Shown: piece by piece, positions 47,794-58,590 of the stretch
How the letters are laid out: the number at the start of each line of letters is the position of its first letter
Numbering within the stretch: position 1 is the first letter of the stretch
Made by a program: the position numbers and the translations under genes
The notes under the pieces: generated by a model
Database searches by the model: none
Seen by the model: only the letters and a program-made list of their open reading frames with translations
What the model was told of the DNA's origin: nothing
Assembly (NCBI GenBank): GCA_023101885.1
Contig: JALPQD010000087.1
Location: 3,953,951 to 4,017,950 of the forward strand
Length of the DNA: 64,000 bases
Source: Typhlomys cinereus
Taxonomy: Eukaryota > Chordata > Mammalia > Rodentia > Platacanthomyidae
Direction of reading: 5' to 3'

Positions 47794-47833
47794 GGAAGCA
47801 TTATTTATATAGAACATAGAGGTTCACAAAAAC
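47794..47833. repeat. 40-bp direct repeat, right copy
   Basis: Identical to 47050-47089. The bases after the two copies differ (AAATGATATG versus CTCTTCTTCT). Confidence 0.95.
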
Positions 47834-47999
47834 CTCTTCTTCTGGATCCTGGCGAGCAGCCATGCCTGGCATAGGAACCACCCACTAAAGTTGGTGTAGA
47901 GAACAAGGAGCCCCACACAGAGGAGTCATGGAGCAAAGTCTCAGGCCAGTATAAGCACCTGTAAGAAAGCTCAAATCAAAGGTGGAACTGCAGAAAAGA

Positions 48000-48358
48000 T
48001 ATGTCCATGAAGTTTGAATGTCCATCAAGCTTATGTGTTTGAATCTTCAGTTGTTTGGGAAGGTCATGACACCTTTAGGAGGTGGGGCTTTGCTGGAGGA
48101 AGGCAGTCACGGGGGTGGGTCTTGAGGTGGGTTAGCCCTGCCTGTTGAGTGAGCAAATCTGTTGTTGAGGTTACAGCAGCGACTCATGATATCTGCAGTG
48201 ACTTAAGCCTCCTCCAGCCTCTTCCAGACAGCCATAACTTTTCCGCCTTAAAAGACTGTATCTCCCCTCTGGAACTTTAAGCTGAATAAATCCTCTTTTT
48301 GTCGCTTAATTTGTGTTTGAGTGTTGTCTACAGCAACAGAGAAGAGCAACTGCTACAG
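48000..48358 (+). mobile_element. MaLR-type solo LTR
   Basis: GTTTGAATGTCC, TGTGTTTGAATCTTCAG, TTTGGGAAGGTC, CACCTTTAGGAGGTGGGGCTTTGCTGG, GGTGGGTCTTGAGG and GCTGAATAAATCC (polyadenylation signal region) follow rodent MaLR LTR order. It ends CAACTGCTACAG. No internal viral sequence. Confidence 0.75.
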
Positions 48359-48546
48359 TGTCAAGAACAGTATAAAATGATAACTCAGTTAATGCAATTC
48401 ATTTCTAAATTTCACATTTTTCTTTTAGAAAGACCATGTGCATTTAAAATGCTATTTCTTATAGTCAAGGGAAAAGTGTTCAAAAATCTATAATTTCAAT
48501 ACATGAGCACTTTACTGTATGTCCATTTTCTTTGGTCGGTAAATTA

Positions 48547-48840
48547 GGGCTGGGTGTGGTGTCACACCTCACTATCAAGATTTGGGAGGGCAGGCAAAAG
48601 GACAGTTGCAATCTGGGGTCAGTTCACACTACAAATTGAGAACTACACCAATCTAGGGTATGGAATAAAACCTTATCAAAAAGAAAAGAAAACAGTACCA
48701 TCAAAGCCACAGTGAGTTCAAGACTAGTGCAAGCAACTTAATGAGACCCTGTCTAAAAACATTTAGCTTTCAGTCTGAATATATAACTCAGTGGTAAAGC
48801 ATTTTCTTAACATGTCCCAACTTCAATCTCTACTATCAAA
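48547..48840 (+). mobile_element. B1 plus ID composite SINE
   Basis: GGGCTGGGTGTGGTGTCACACCTC (B1 head with pol III promoter region), ACAGTGAGTTCAAGACTAGTGCAAGC and ATGAGACCCTGTCTAAAAAC (B1 3' part), then ATAACTCAGTGGTAAAGCATTTTC (ID head). Old, with insertions in the middle. Confidence 0.7.
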
Positions 48841-49688
48841 GCAGATAAACTTTGAATAAATGCACATACATATTTTATATTTTGAAATGCATATAGTATC
48901 ATTCGTGTAACATAATTGATATTTGTCTGTCCATCCATTACTTAGATATCAATGTTGTCTTGCTCTAGAGTCCTGTTACTTTTAGAAACTCAAGGTAACT
49001 GAGTTCCTTCATTGTATTTTTATATTCTGATTAATACAAGGAATTGTGCCTAAATTTTATTTTTAAAGTCTCTGCATGAAGACTACGGGGCAAAAAATAA
49101 TCTGCTAAAATTTACAGGACAGCCTCTTTGGTGACAAAAGCAGGAAGGAAGGAATAACCGTGTTTCAGTAGCTGATCTCTTGGGGGGATGGCGCCACAGG
49201 GGAGCAGGAGGTCAGCACAGGTGTGGGGTGTCATATGTCTGGATGTTTGTCTGGACTGTCCACCTTGTGCTGCTTTGAGATATGCAGCGCTCGATGGAAA
49301 CCAACCTGTCTCCACCAGCATCCGGGGCTGTCAACGCGAAACCAGCTCACTAGTGAGCGGTATTTCTGACCTTCCCTCTAGAGAATGAAGTGTGTGTGGA
49401 AGGGCAAAAGGGCGCCTATTCTTAGGGCAGCCCTGTCAATTAGCGTCTTGCTCTGACAGCATGTGGATCTGGTAAATTCAAGAAAGGTCCTTCCGTTTAT
49501 CCTGAGGAAGTGCATCCATATGGTGAGGTCGCTTTAGCTACACAGTCAGGAGACACAAGTCCTTATTTCTGGATGTTCGCTCAGTGAGGGGAAAGACAGC
49601 TTGGAGAGACCTGTCTTCACTTGGAAACTAATTTCACTTGTGCTGGGAAGTAATGAGAGAGAGGAATGTCATACCCTTACGCAGAAGG
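48841..49688. other. Unique DNA, no gene seen
   Basis: A 49112-49321 frame on - and a 49188-49388 frame on + overlap each other; neither has domains. Confidence 0.4.
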
Positions 49689-49806
49689 ACACACACACAC
49701 TTCTGAACATAGACACACACACACACACATAAACCGACATGCATGAGCAGAAGACACACAACACACACACATGAATATAAACACATGTATACACACACAC
49801 ATACAT
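49689..49806. repeat. Degenerate (CA)n tract
   Basis: Several CA runs separated by short unique words over about 120 bases. Confidence 0.9.
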
Positions 49807-52149
49807 GCACTCAAGAACAGAAGCACACGGGCTACTCCAATTGTTACTCCTCCTCATCATCATCATCGCTGGCAGCTTCTTGGCTTGGTCCAAACATTGT
49901 TATATGGGAACACCCTCTGTGTTCCCCACCCCCTCTAAACATCATGTCTGCTTAGGTCCTGGGGTCTGTGTCCTTCACCCAGTGCACTGGACTCCCCACC
50001 TTGCTGGCCTCACTCAACTGGCTGCAGAGGATTTAATACTTGAGTTCTGCTGCCTGGTGCCTTGCGTTTGATTGAATCACCGTTTCCTAATGCTATGGCT
50101 TTCATCGGGTAAAATAGCACACCAGTGTCAGTCTCTTTATCTGTGAAAGACCAGCGTCCCTCAGCTGTGGCTCATGAGATTTCACCTGTGGGGTGTCGTC
50201 TCCTGATGTCACATGGGCTGGCTGTCACATGGTTTTCCAGAAGGGTTTGCAAACTTCCCTCTGGCAAATCAATTTCTGATGTCAGTGCTTTGAAAGGCTC
50301 AGCGCAGAGGTCAAGCAAACGTTATAATCCCTTCCTTTTCATTCCTAGGTCGAGCAAAAATAGCACCAGATTAGAAAATAGAAAATCATTCATTATGATT
50401 ATTAATTATATCTCCTGGATTGGCACCAAGGGTCTAATGACCTCGAAAGTGCCCTTGGTCTTTGAGGCTTCAAAGCCCTCACTTAGAGCAGTCGAATGTG
50501 TCAGATTTTCTTAGGCACGTTGAGAACTGAGCACAAGGTAGTTTACTAGAGAGAGGGAGGCATTGCAACCTTGTCTTAATTAAACAGTGCACCTCTGCTG
50601 TTCTGCAGCTTAGAAACAGTGTATGCTTTACCTACTCATAAACGAAAACCTGCCTCCAAAAGTCAGCTCTGCCCCACCACGCACAGAACAGTGTTAGGAC
50701 ATTAACACTGACACAGCACATCTTGCAAACTGTCCAGGGGAATCTTTCCCCTCTCCTATCCCTCCATCACTGTGAGTGCCACATTCCTGGTGACCTATGG
50801 TGTCTTCCACCCATGCGTATGTAGCTCCTGCCATTTTGAAGACTTTATAACCAATGCAGGTTTATCCATAGAAATGACACCAGAAAACAACTTTGAACTA
50901 TCACTGTCTTCCAGAACCAAAAGGCCTCCCCCAGGCTGGTCTTGAATGGGTTGTGCATGGACCCCACACACACTTTCACCACTCAAGGAATTTCCTTACA
51001 GTCACTGAAGAGTTGAAAAGCTAAAGATTCATTGTGAAGAAAGAAAAAGACACAATTTCTTTCTTCTCTTGGTCAAAAGGAGGGAAGTCTTGACTTGGGG
51101 GCTGGAGGGAGGAGGGAATCATGAGACCCCTACATGCATGTATACTGCTAATGCCTTTGCTAAGAACCATGGAGAAACTTCTGCTGTCATCAAATGCAAA
51201 GGTCTACAACTAGAAGACAGGCAGCATTTGGTCGTTTGGGGGTTGAAGGTGAATTATCACAGGGGGCCATGCGTTCCTTTAGATACAACGCACGCCATGC
51301 TGTAGATGACTCAGGAAAGCAGCAACAAAATTTTCGAAGGCTTTGATGATGTTCTGCAGAAAGTAAAGCTTTCTCAGCCAGATGGCATAGCCACAATCAG
51401 ACCTGAACAGGGCTGTTTTCTGTCCTTTGCTTCTCAGGCCTCCCAGATCAGTGTGTGGCACACACAGGGGGTAGCAGCTGATGGGTAACAGAAGCAGTTA
51501 GCCCCATTCTGAGACCTCTTTAAGGTTCCCTTTTGCCCCAAGAAAAGCAGCGTTGGCACACCCATGGCACACCTCTGTTTCTACCTCCACAGGCAGAGTT
51601 TAGCTTTCCCACAGAGTAACCACCTTACACGTGCGCTCAGCTTCCCTTTTCTGAGAACCTGTGCTCATGATGCGCGCATCTTATCTGTGTCTTTACATGC
51701 AGTTTAGGCATCATGCGTGCCCTTCCCAGATGCCTCCCCCTTTATTCTCTGCTCATTCACTCCAGCTTCTGCTAGACTTCCCCTCCTCACACTCATGACC
51801 CTGAATTAACTGGTTTGTGTCTGATCCTTTCTCTCGCATGGAACAGTTCTGTCAAAACCAATAATACCCAGGTACATGTAACTAGCAGAAATTTAAAGTC
51901 GCTAAAATGAAATATACAGGGAAATTTGACTGACGCTTTGTACAGCCCCACCTATAACTGATGGCTACTGAAAGAATTGTGTAATTTTGGAGTATTTATG
52001 TGGTCGTACAAAACTGTATTGCATAAGAGTTCAGTAGGTGATGCTAAGAATCCTCCGTGTCTCTTAGGGTCTGAACAGAGAATAGGAAAGAAGTTTCTGT
52101 AGGAGACTAGATAGTGACCTCAAAAAGCCATGCCCAATTTTTTTTCTTA
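49807..52149. other. Unique DNA, no gene established
   Basis: A 129-codon + frame at 50125-50514 has no domain I recognise. Part of it (about 50380-50480) is AT-rich with ATTATTAATTAT, so noncoding conserved DNA is possible (inference). No young repeats are seen. Confidence 0.35.
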
Positions 52150-52499
52150 GTACCCATAGCATGATTTGGAAGCAAAACACCCACTGGTGCCTCAGCTTCT
52201 GGTTTCAGCTGGCTGTGCTGGTTTGGAAGGTGGGCAACTTTTGAAAGGTGGAGCCTCGTCGGAGGAACCAGATCAAGGATTCACATCTGGAGGTGTATAG
52301 CCCTACCTCGCTTCCTGTCCACCCTCAGCTTCCTGCCTGAAGATATCACTACGGTCAGTGGCCGCGCACTCCTGCTGCCAGGCCTTCCACACTGTGATGC
52401 ACAGCCCACCCCCCTTAAACTTTGATCCAAATAAGCCCTTCGTGCCTGAAGTTGCCTTTGCCAGATATTTGGTCACAGAAAGGAAAGTAACAACCACAG
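52150..52499 (+). mobile_element. MaLR-type solo LTR
   Basis: GTTTGGAAGGTGGGCAACTTTTG, GGTGGAGCCTCGTCGGAGGAACC, CTCGCTTCCTG, GCCAGGCCTTCCACACTGTGATG and GATCCAAATAAGCCC follow the MaLR LTR order, ending in a GTCACAGAAAGGAAAGTAAC-type terminus. The 5' boundary is approximate. Confidence 0.65.
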
Positions 52500-53069
52500 G
52501 TGGAGAAAGTGACTGATTTGCTCCATCGTGCCACCTATGTGATCACATTTCTTCTTCCTCTGAAGCAAACCTCTGTGACACAAGAATCCTCACAGACCTT
52601 GCTTGCTACTCAGTGGCCAGGGCTTAGCTGGTAGATTTGAGTGTTGAAAATTGCTTTATCTGACTGTCCGATGTTCAGATCAGCGCTTGGGCTGAGAGGA
52701 GCATCGTCTGAGGCAGGTTCATGAAGCAAGACCCAACCAGCCTCCTTGGGAGGTGACGACCAACCCCCATCAGGAGCAGCATGTAAAGGTTTTGCAAGAA
52801 AGAACAGTATAGATAAACATCCAAAAAAGTAGGCTTAGGGGAGAAGCTTCTAGCACTGTTGGTGTGTACTCTAAGGTAAGTTTTAGGACTTTTTTGTAGA
52901 CTTTAATGCCTGCCTTCTTTCTTCTCTGGAAGTAGGTCTTGCTCGGGAGTTTATCATTTTTGAGACATTTCATCTCTCTGAGAGGTTCTGGTCCCTCGAG
53001 CATTATTAGCAACCCCACTCGGAAGCATGGGCAACAGAACACATGTTATGTCATATTCGGTGTCTGCAG
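52500..53069. other. Unique DNA upstream of an exon-like segment
   Basis: No repeat recognised. Frames of 81-90 codons occur on both strands. Confidence 0.35.
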
Positions 53070-53180
53070 GGAGCTGAGAGAGAACTGGGATTTCAAACCA
53101 ACCAGATCCAGCAGTCTCCACGTGGCCCCCTCAGTGAAGACTCTTACTCTTCCGGTGAGACATCGCGAGGTTCCCCGACA
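53070..53180 (+). CDS. Candidate internal coding exon (unrecognised gene)
   Basis: TCGGTGTCTGCAG precedes it as an acceptor. It stays open in one frame (first residues GAERELGFQTNQIQQSPRGP). Two donors are available: TTCCG/GTGAGA after 53154 (85-bp exon, ending one base into a codon) and CGACA/GTAAGT after 53180 (111-bp exon, exactly 37 codons, phase 0-0). The segment has more CpG than its surroundings. I do not recognise the peptide as any family, the pyrimidine tract is weak, and such structures arise by chance in 64 kb. Confidence 0.25.
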
Positions 53181-53224
53181 GTAAGTTCCACCCCCACCCT
53201 GCACCCCTGTGTAAGTCTTCCTAT

Positions 53225-53300
53225 GCCAGAAGTGCCTGTGGAAAGACAGCTAATTAAGCATTGCTTTGCATTTTCATGTGGCAATTTGGGTTTATTAGAT
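53225..53300. promoter_or_regulatory. Possible conserved noncoding element
   Basis: AGCTAATTAAGC (homeodomain core) is followed by GCTTTGCATTTTCAT, which resembles POU/octamer half-sites, in clean unique DNA just after the exon-like segment. This rests only on motif content; conservation was not tested. Confidence 0.15.
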
Positions 53301-53426
53301 TCCTTACTGTGACCTTGAGCAACTGGAAGAGGATTAATGCAAACAGCACCAGCTCCTGCAAGTGTCGCAGAAAAGGGTCAGAGGATCTCCAAATTGAAAG
53401 GGGGCACAGCTGGGGACACACAGTGA

Positions 53427-53443
53427 CAACTCAAACACCTTCT
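53427..53443. repeat. Left target-site duplication of SINE at 53444
   Basis: CAACTCAAACACCTTCT here and CAATTCAAACACCTTCT at 53746-53762 match with one mismatch over 17 bases. Confidence 0.9.
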
Positions 53444-53745
53444 TTTTTTTTAATTTATTCAATTGTGCGTGTATGCATGTGTGTGCATGTGTGTATGTAT
53501 GTGCATGTGTGTATGTGTATGTATGTGTGTGTGTAGAACCACGGGCGAATTCGGGAACCACCATGGACCGCCTCCACCTCCTCCTTGTTTACTCTGCCCT
53601 GGGATTCACAGGCTCCGCCCTACCGGGACCAGAAATGCAGGCCGCCCCACTTCTGCCCAGAGTCTATACGTGGTGTCTAGAATCCAAACTCAGGACCTTC
53701 GGCCTGCAAGATAGAAGCTTAACTCCTGAGCCACCTCTCCAGCCC
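53444..53745 (-). mobile_element. tRNA-derived SINE, family A, copy 3, antisense
   Basis: The + strand reads from a T-rich tail and (GT)n-type stretch through GCGAATTCGGG, CCTCCTTGTTTACTCTGCCC and CAGGCCGCCCC to GAGCCACCTCTCCAGCCCC (reverse head). It is the antisense counterpart of the copy at 18858 and keeps the ~20-base block missing from the 4062 copy. The 118-codon + frame (53473-53829) is SINE translation. Confidence 0.92.
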
Positions 53746-53854
53746 CAATTCAAACACCTTCTATTCAGGTTACCTGTGAAGGTGACCACCACTCCTACAG
53801 AGGCAGTCTATTATGTCCAAGGTGTCTAGGCATCTGCTTCTTCTTTGGTCAATC

Positions 53855-54455
53855 TTGGGTGTCAGTTTGATCAGACATGATGTTAACTAACAGATTAGAC
53901 ATCAGACCACCGAAGAGATCACCCCGATTAAGATATCTGAAATACAATGACCAAATGACTAAATGGGGGTTGTACCTTCTAGTAGCAGATCAGATCAAAG
54001 GAATACAGGAAAATGTCTCCCTCCCTCCCTCCTTCTTGTCCTTCCTCTCTGTCTCCCTCCCTCCATCTCTCTCCCCTTCTTCCCTTCCTCTTTCTCCCTC
54101 CCCTTCTCTCTCTCCATCCCTCCCTCTCTCACTTTTTATCTCTCTCTCTCTCCCTCCCTCTTTTACTCTGTGTTGGCAGTTCATCTTCCCCATGGCCACC
54201 ATTCTTTGCTGACATCAGAACCAGCTTCTTCCACCACCCCTCCTCAATGTGACTGAAGTTCAGAGACTCTCCAGGACCCTTTCAGCCTTCAGCCCCACAT
54301 TGAGGCTGCTGAGTTCTCGCCTGCTGAACTGAGCAGCTGTAGGCAGCCATTGTGGGGCCACTAGGACCTTATCTCACAAGCCAAACTATTGAATTCCCTT
54401 TTCATATATATCCAGCCTATTGGTTTTGTTCCTCTACAGAACCCTGACTAACACT
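53855..54455 (+). mobile_element. MLT1-like LTR with a pyrimidine expansion
   Basis: The right end reads CCTATTGGTTTTGTTCCTCTACAGAACCCTGACTAACAC, a characteristic MLT1-type 3' end, and the left part has GGTGTCAGTTTGATCAGAC, matching the usual 'gtgtcaacttgactgg' start region. The middle has grown into a CCCT/TC tract (54017-54167). No internal viral genes flank it. Confidence 0.7.
54017..54167. repeat. CCCT/TC polypyrimidine tract
   Basis: About 150 bases of CCCTCC, CTTCC and TCTC words inside the MLT1-like LTR. Ser/Pro/Leu-rich frames here are artefacts. Confidence 0.93.
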
Positions 54456-54944
54456 GTTAGGATGAGCTTTCTTATTTTTCGAGCTCTTTTCCTAAAAAGG
54501 AAGAATTCAAAAGGTTCAAGGATCTGTGAGTTTAGAATAGGGGAAGAAACATTCACAACAGGATACTTGAAGCTAACAAGCAAACACATGACGGTTCCAT
54601 TTTTGGAAGGTCCTGGAGGAAGACAAAGTAAAGATGAGTCGGCTTTGGGAACCAAAAATTCCAGAGATGTTCCCTGAACTAGGAAGACAACGCCACAGAA
54701 TCTGGAGGCTGAAGAGCAACGATGAAGAAAGGACTGTCATAACAGATGCCATTTGTCTGCATATGTCCCTTCACGGATCATGCTAGGGCCGGACGTCATC
54801 CACTGACCTGTTTTGGACATGGGAAAACTGCCAGATATCCACTTTGTACTTATCCCTTGTTAATTAACAGATTCATTGTAACATAGATGAGCCAGTAACT
54901 TTGGGTCTCTGACTTGTCTTGTATTGCAACATCTTCTTTAAATT

Positions 54945-55218
54945 TTCTATTATTTATTTATTGAGTGAGTGAGTGAGTGAGTGAGTGAGTGAGTGAGTGA
55001 GTGTGTGTGTGTCAGAGGACACTGTGTGTGCCTGTGGAGGACCAAGGGTCATTTCAGGAATTATCTTGGATGGCTTCTACCTCCTTTTTGCTTCACTCTG
55101 GCATTTCCCGGGCTCTGCCCACCAGGGCCGGAAGTGCAGGATCCACTTTTTCTGCCTGACATTTTTACATGCTTTTGAAGCAGACAGTCTTAATCCCTGA
55201 GCCCTCTCTCCAGCCCCA
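54945..55218 (-). mobile_element. tRNA-derived SINE, family B, antisense, with GAGT array
   Basis: On the + strand: TTATTTATTTATTGAG tail, a (GAGT)n array at 54962-55002, AGAGGACACTGTGTGTGCC, GGGCTCTGCCCACC and GAGCCCTCTCTCCAGCCCC (reverse head). Body words match the copies at 17062 and 34065. Several tail regions of this family have become different microsatellites. Confidence 0.8.
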
Positions 55219-55977
55219 GCATCTTACAAAACTCACTAAACAAAACTCAGACAACAGTATGGGAAGGGAGCTAGGAAAGAAAAGCAAAGCTTTGAAATCG
55301 ACTGTGCTAAAATCATCACTCTCCTCCGATTCTGACCGTCAACGACAGGCTCAGGTTTGGGGAAGCTTACATCCATCTTCTCTGGGGTTTCTCAGTCCCT
55401 GCCATACTGTGAATCTAGTTGGCCAATCTAATTTTAAGGCATAATTGCATAGTTCTGAACAACAATATGAGCATAACATGGATTCTCAGGCAATGACCAT
55501 TTATGTAAGGATAATCTAAAACTCTTGAATCTAGAACCATTTGCTGGGAAAATATCACAAGTATTTGGGAGTCATTTTCTTTAGAGTCATCAAGTATCCA
55601 CTAAGCAGGAAATTCATCTTAGAGAACTTGGTCATTATGTTCAGGCAATATTTGCTTTGGGTCAGATGAAGTCTCTGATTAACAAGGGGCTTCAAGTTTC
55701 GAGAACTCCTAAAAACAAAATAAACCCTTGTTTTAATTCATGTCTCCCAAAACATACTTGACCACAAAATACTTTTCCTGTCACACAGGAAATGCTTTTA
55801 GTTGACTTTCTTGCTTTTGTAAAAGCTATAGAAATAGTTGAGGGTGGCATCCTTTGACCACCAAAGGAAGCAGACTGGGAGGTTTTCTGTCTATGGGTCA
55901 ACTGAGCATGTTAAAATTAACACACTCTATATTTATCTCCTAGCATGTTGGGAAAGTTAATGTTTAGCATTCATTTA

Positions 55978-55978
<1 letters not shown>
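55219..55978. other. Unique DNA, no gene seen
   Basis: No repeat or gene recognised. Confidence 0.4.
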
Positions 55979-56018
<40 letters not shown>

Positions 56019-56028
56019 GTGTGTGTGC
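55979..56028. repeat. (GT)n microsatellite
   Basis: About 24 GT units with one GC interruption. Confidence 0.97.
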
Positions 56029-56034
56029 ATGACT

Positions 56035-56195
56035 GAATTAGCCAATCTGAGGAGCAAACATTTACTGAACTTGAAAGCATATTTGGTATTTAATATTCAG
56101 AACAAATTTTGAAGATTGATAATATGGTTTTCCTTTTTAGAATTAGGAAACAGAAGCAGAGAAGTTAAATAAACAAACAGACAATTTGCCAAATG
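56035..56195 (+). repeat. MIR SINE fragment
   Basis: AACATTTACTGAAC, then CCTTTTTAGAATTAGGAAACAGAAGCAGAGAAGTTAAAT and ACAATTTGCC follow the MIR order (aacatttattgagc, ccattttacagatgaggaaactgaggcacagagaggttaagt, aacttgcc). Confidence 0.6.
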
Positions 56196-58364
56196 GCGAA
56201 TCATCCTGGAGTTCTGATCAACAAGGGAAGGGTGAACCCATGAGGTGCGGGCTCCCGCCCCTTCCCTATGTTCATTGACAGCAGTACAAGAGGCCCCGCC
56301 CTCCACCGAGAAACTGCACATCGTGGAGCTTCCTGGAGAATACATATCGGGCCAGCTGGGCAGGGAGGAAGGGAAGGGGGCTGATAGTGTAGGCAGAAAG
56401 CATGGAGGGCGCTCAAAGGGAGGAGAGGTGTGCAGAAAAAGGCGTGGAGAAGGGTGAACTTAGTGCTCTGGGTGGGAAAGACGGAGCATCTCTGTGAAGA
56501 TGAATTTGTGGCCAAAGCCTACACAAAGGACTTTTAAAACTATAATATAATAAATATAATATAATATAATACTATGTAGTATTCACTTACAGTTAAGCTA
56601 CTGCATCATCAAATGCAGATAATATAAGACGATAGTATAGTGAAAGCAAAGGCCAGCTCCTGAGCACATCGTCTGCCCAGCAGAACCTTAAGAACAAACG
56701 CCATAACAGTGGGCGAAGCGTGGGGGGGGGTCACACACATCTCAGAATCCAAGAAGCTGAAGTTCCACATCAGCAACTCAACCAAAGCCACATGGACACC
56801 CACAGATTGACTGTGTCTGTCTGCCAGGCAGTGTCATCTCAAGGAAGAAGTGACTGCCCAGGGCCACGTCACAGATGGACAGCCAGACACAGGTGACAGT
56901 CCAAAGTCAAAGTTCACTGGACTTCATACAGATCATACACCACTCTGGTGAGGAGAATTTCAAAGAACACTGGCCATGGTAAGTGAAGTTTGTTTTCTGT
57001 TTTAAAGAAGAAAGCTGCCTGAAGACAGTAACTTTCCACACCAGAGGCCACACTAGGACCATCGTGCTCGTCATACCGATAATCATCTCTTCTCCCACTT
57101 TAACATTCTTTCCTTTGTTCGCACATTGAGCTGAAATACCATTTTGGAAAGACCGCTTCCTAACACTCATTTTTGCTATTTTTAACAGTCCCAAATTACA
57201 AAGTAAATAATGTTTAGGAGTCCTCTGGTCAAATTCACTCTACATAGTTATTCTCTGTCTTCAGAAAACTAATATATTTTATACTTGTCTGTGTTTATTA
57301 AATAAATCACAGCAAATTCTGGATATCTTTTTCCTGCAAGTATTAATTACACAGCTTGTAACACCAAAATATATTTTTCTAGCAGATGCTTAATATTTTT
57401 AATTAAAAATAGCGAGAGCTGCCTATTGAACTTGCCTCAAGTGAGAGAAGTAGCTTATGTTTGGATGGTGTGATTAATAACAGTGTCTGAACCTCGGGGG
57501 AATGATAAGGTCACAACCCCAGGAAACAGAAGCCGGGGTGCAGAAAACTTACTCAATGCCACTCCAAAGTAGGAGAACATAAAACAAAAACTATTTAAGG
57601 AAGCCAGTATCTCACATGCAGATGGGTCAAGCAAACAAAGATGCCAATCTCAGTTGTCAAGTGTGACTTAGGGAAAAGAAAAGCAAAGAGCTGAAGAAAG
57701 GAGGAAGAAAAGGATGAAAGAAAGACAATGTTGACTTTGCAGCCCAACTAGCTGTTTGTTTTCAGGTCCTAGTTTCCTTTTCTTGGGGAATCGCCACTTA
57801 CACATACTGTCCTGCAGAGATGACTAATGATGTCCTAATACCAATGGATTTATCAGTCCATTGTGTCTCCTATGAAGAGTTGTAACTCTCCCTTAGTTTG
57901 AGTGAGCCCCAAGGAACCACACACCAGATTGAGCAAGCAGCAGAATTTTAAGGGGTTCAGTCACCTTCTGGGGATGAGGAGCTCATATGCAGTGAAGAAG
58001 GATTAAGCAGACAGTGCTATATGGGGTGTTTGCCTCTTCCAAAGCTCACACAGAATTTCCATGGTCACAGGAAAAAGGGGGTGGGGCTTCCAGCTAAGGT
58101 CTTCACCCTCCTCTCTTCTTTCCTGTATGATGTAACAAGAAGGTTCCAAGCAGGTGACCTTGATGTGAGATGCCCCAGTATTCAAAGCTGGAATAAGTCC
58201 ATTCTTATTAATCACCCAGTTATTATGAATACACAAAGAGGAGAGTGGAATAGGTAGCATCTGACCTCAGTTCATTTCAGACAACATGAATCATGAGAAA
58301 GAGGCTCCTGGACCTCCATTCAAGGTCAGTATTGTCTTTATTGTTTGAAAAGCTTCTTTCAGAG
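56196..58364. other. Mostly unique DNA, no gene established
   Basis: Frames of 95-104 codons on - (56201-56515, 56907-57194) have no recognised domain. AT-rich 57290-57480 includes TTAATTAC, TTTTAATTAAAAA and GTGATTAATAAC homeodomain-type cores and is repeat-free; possible conserved noncoding DNA (inference). 56540-56575 is a short TAATA run. Confidence 0.35.
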
Positions 58365-58590
58365 GGCCAGGTATATAGCAGTCAGTGGATGCTTGCTGAG
58401 CCCCACAGGGCCCTGGGTTCAAGGCCTCCAATGCCCAGCACCATAAACAAAGCAAGGTAGCACACTCCCAGAATGTCAGCACCGCTAGGAAGAGACAAAA
58501 AGCAGAAGTTCAAGGTCATCTGCAACTATGAAGTAAGTGGTGTATGGTTGGCCTGTGATACATGACATCCTGTCTCTTTCAAAAAACAAA
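58365..58590 (+). mobile_element. ID-B1 composite (B4-like) SINE
   Basis: GTCAGTGGATGCTTGCTGAGC and CAGGGCCCTGGGTTCAAGGCCTCCAATGCCCAGCACCATAAA give an ID unit with box B; AAGGTAGCACACTCCCAGAATG, GAAGTTCAAGGTCATCTGC and ATCCTGTCTCTTTCAAAAAAC give a B1-derived unit in the same orientation. Confidence 0.75.

Noticed and set aside
53473..53829. 118-codon + frame
   Set aside because: Lies almost wholly within an antisense family A SINE.
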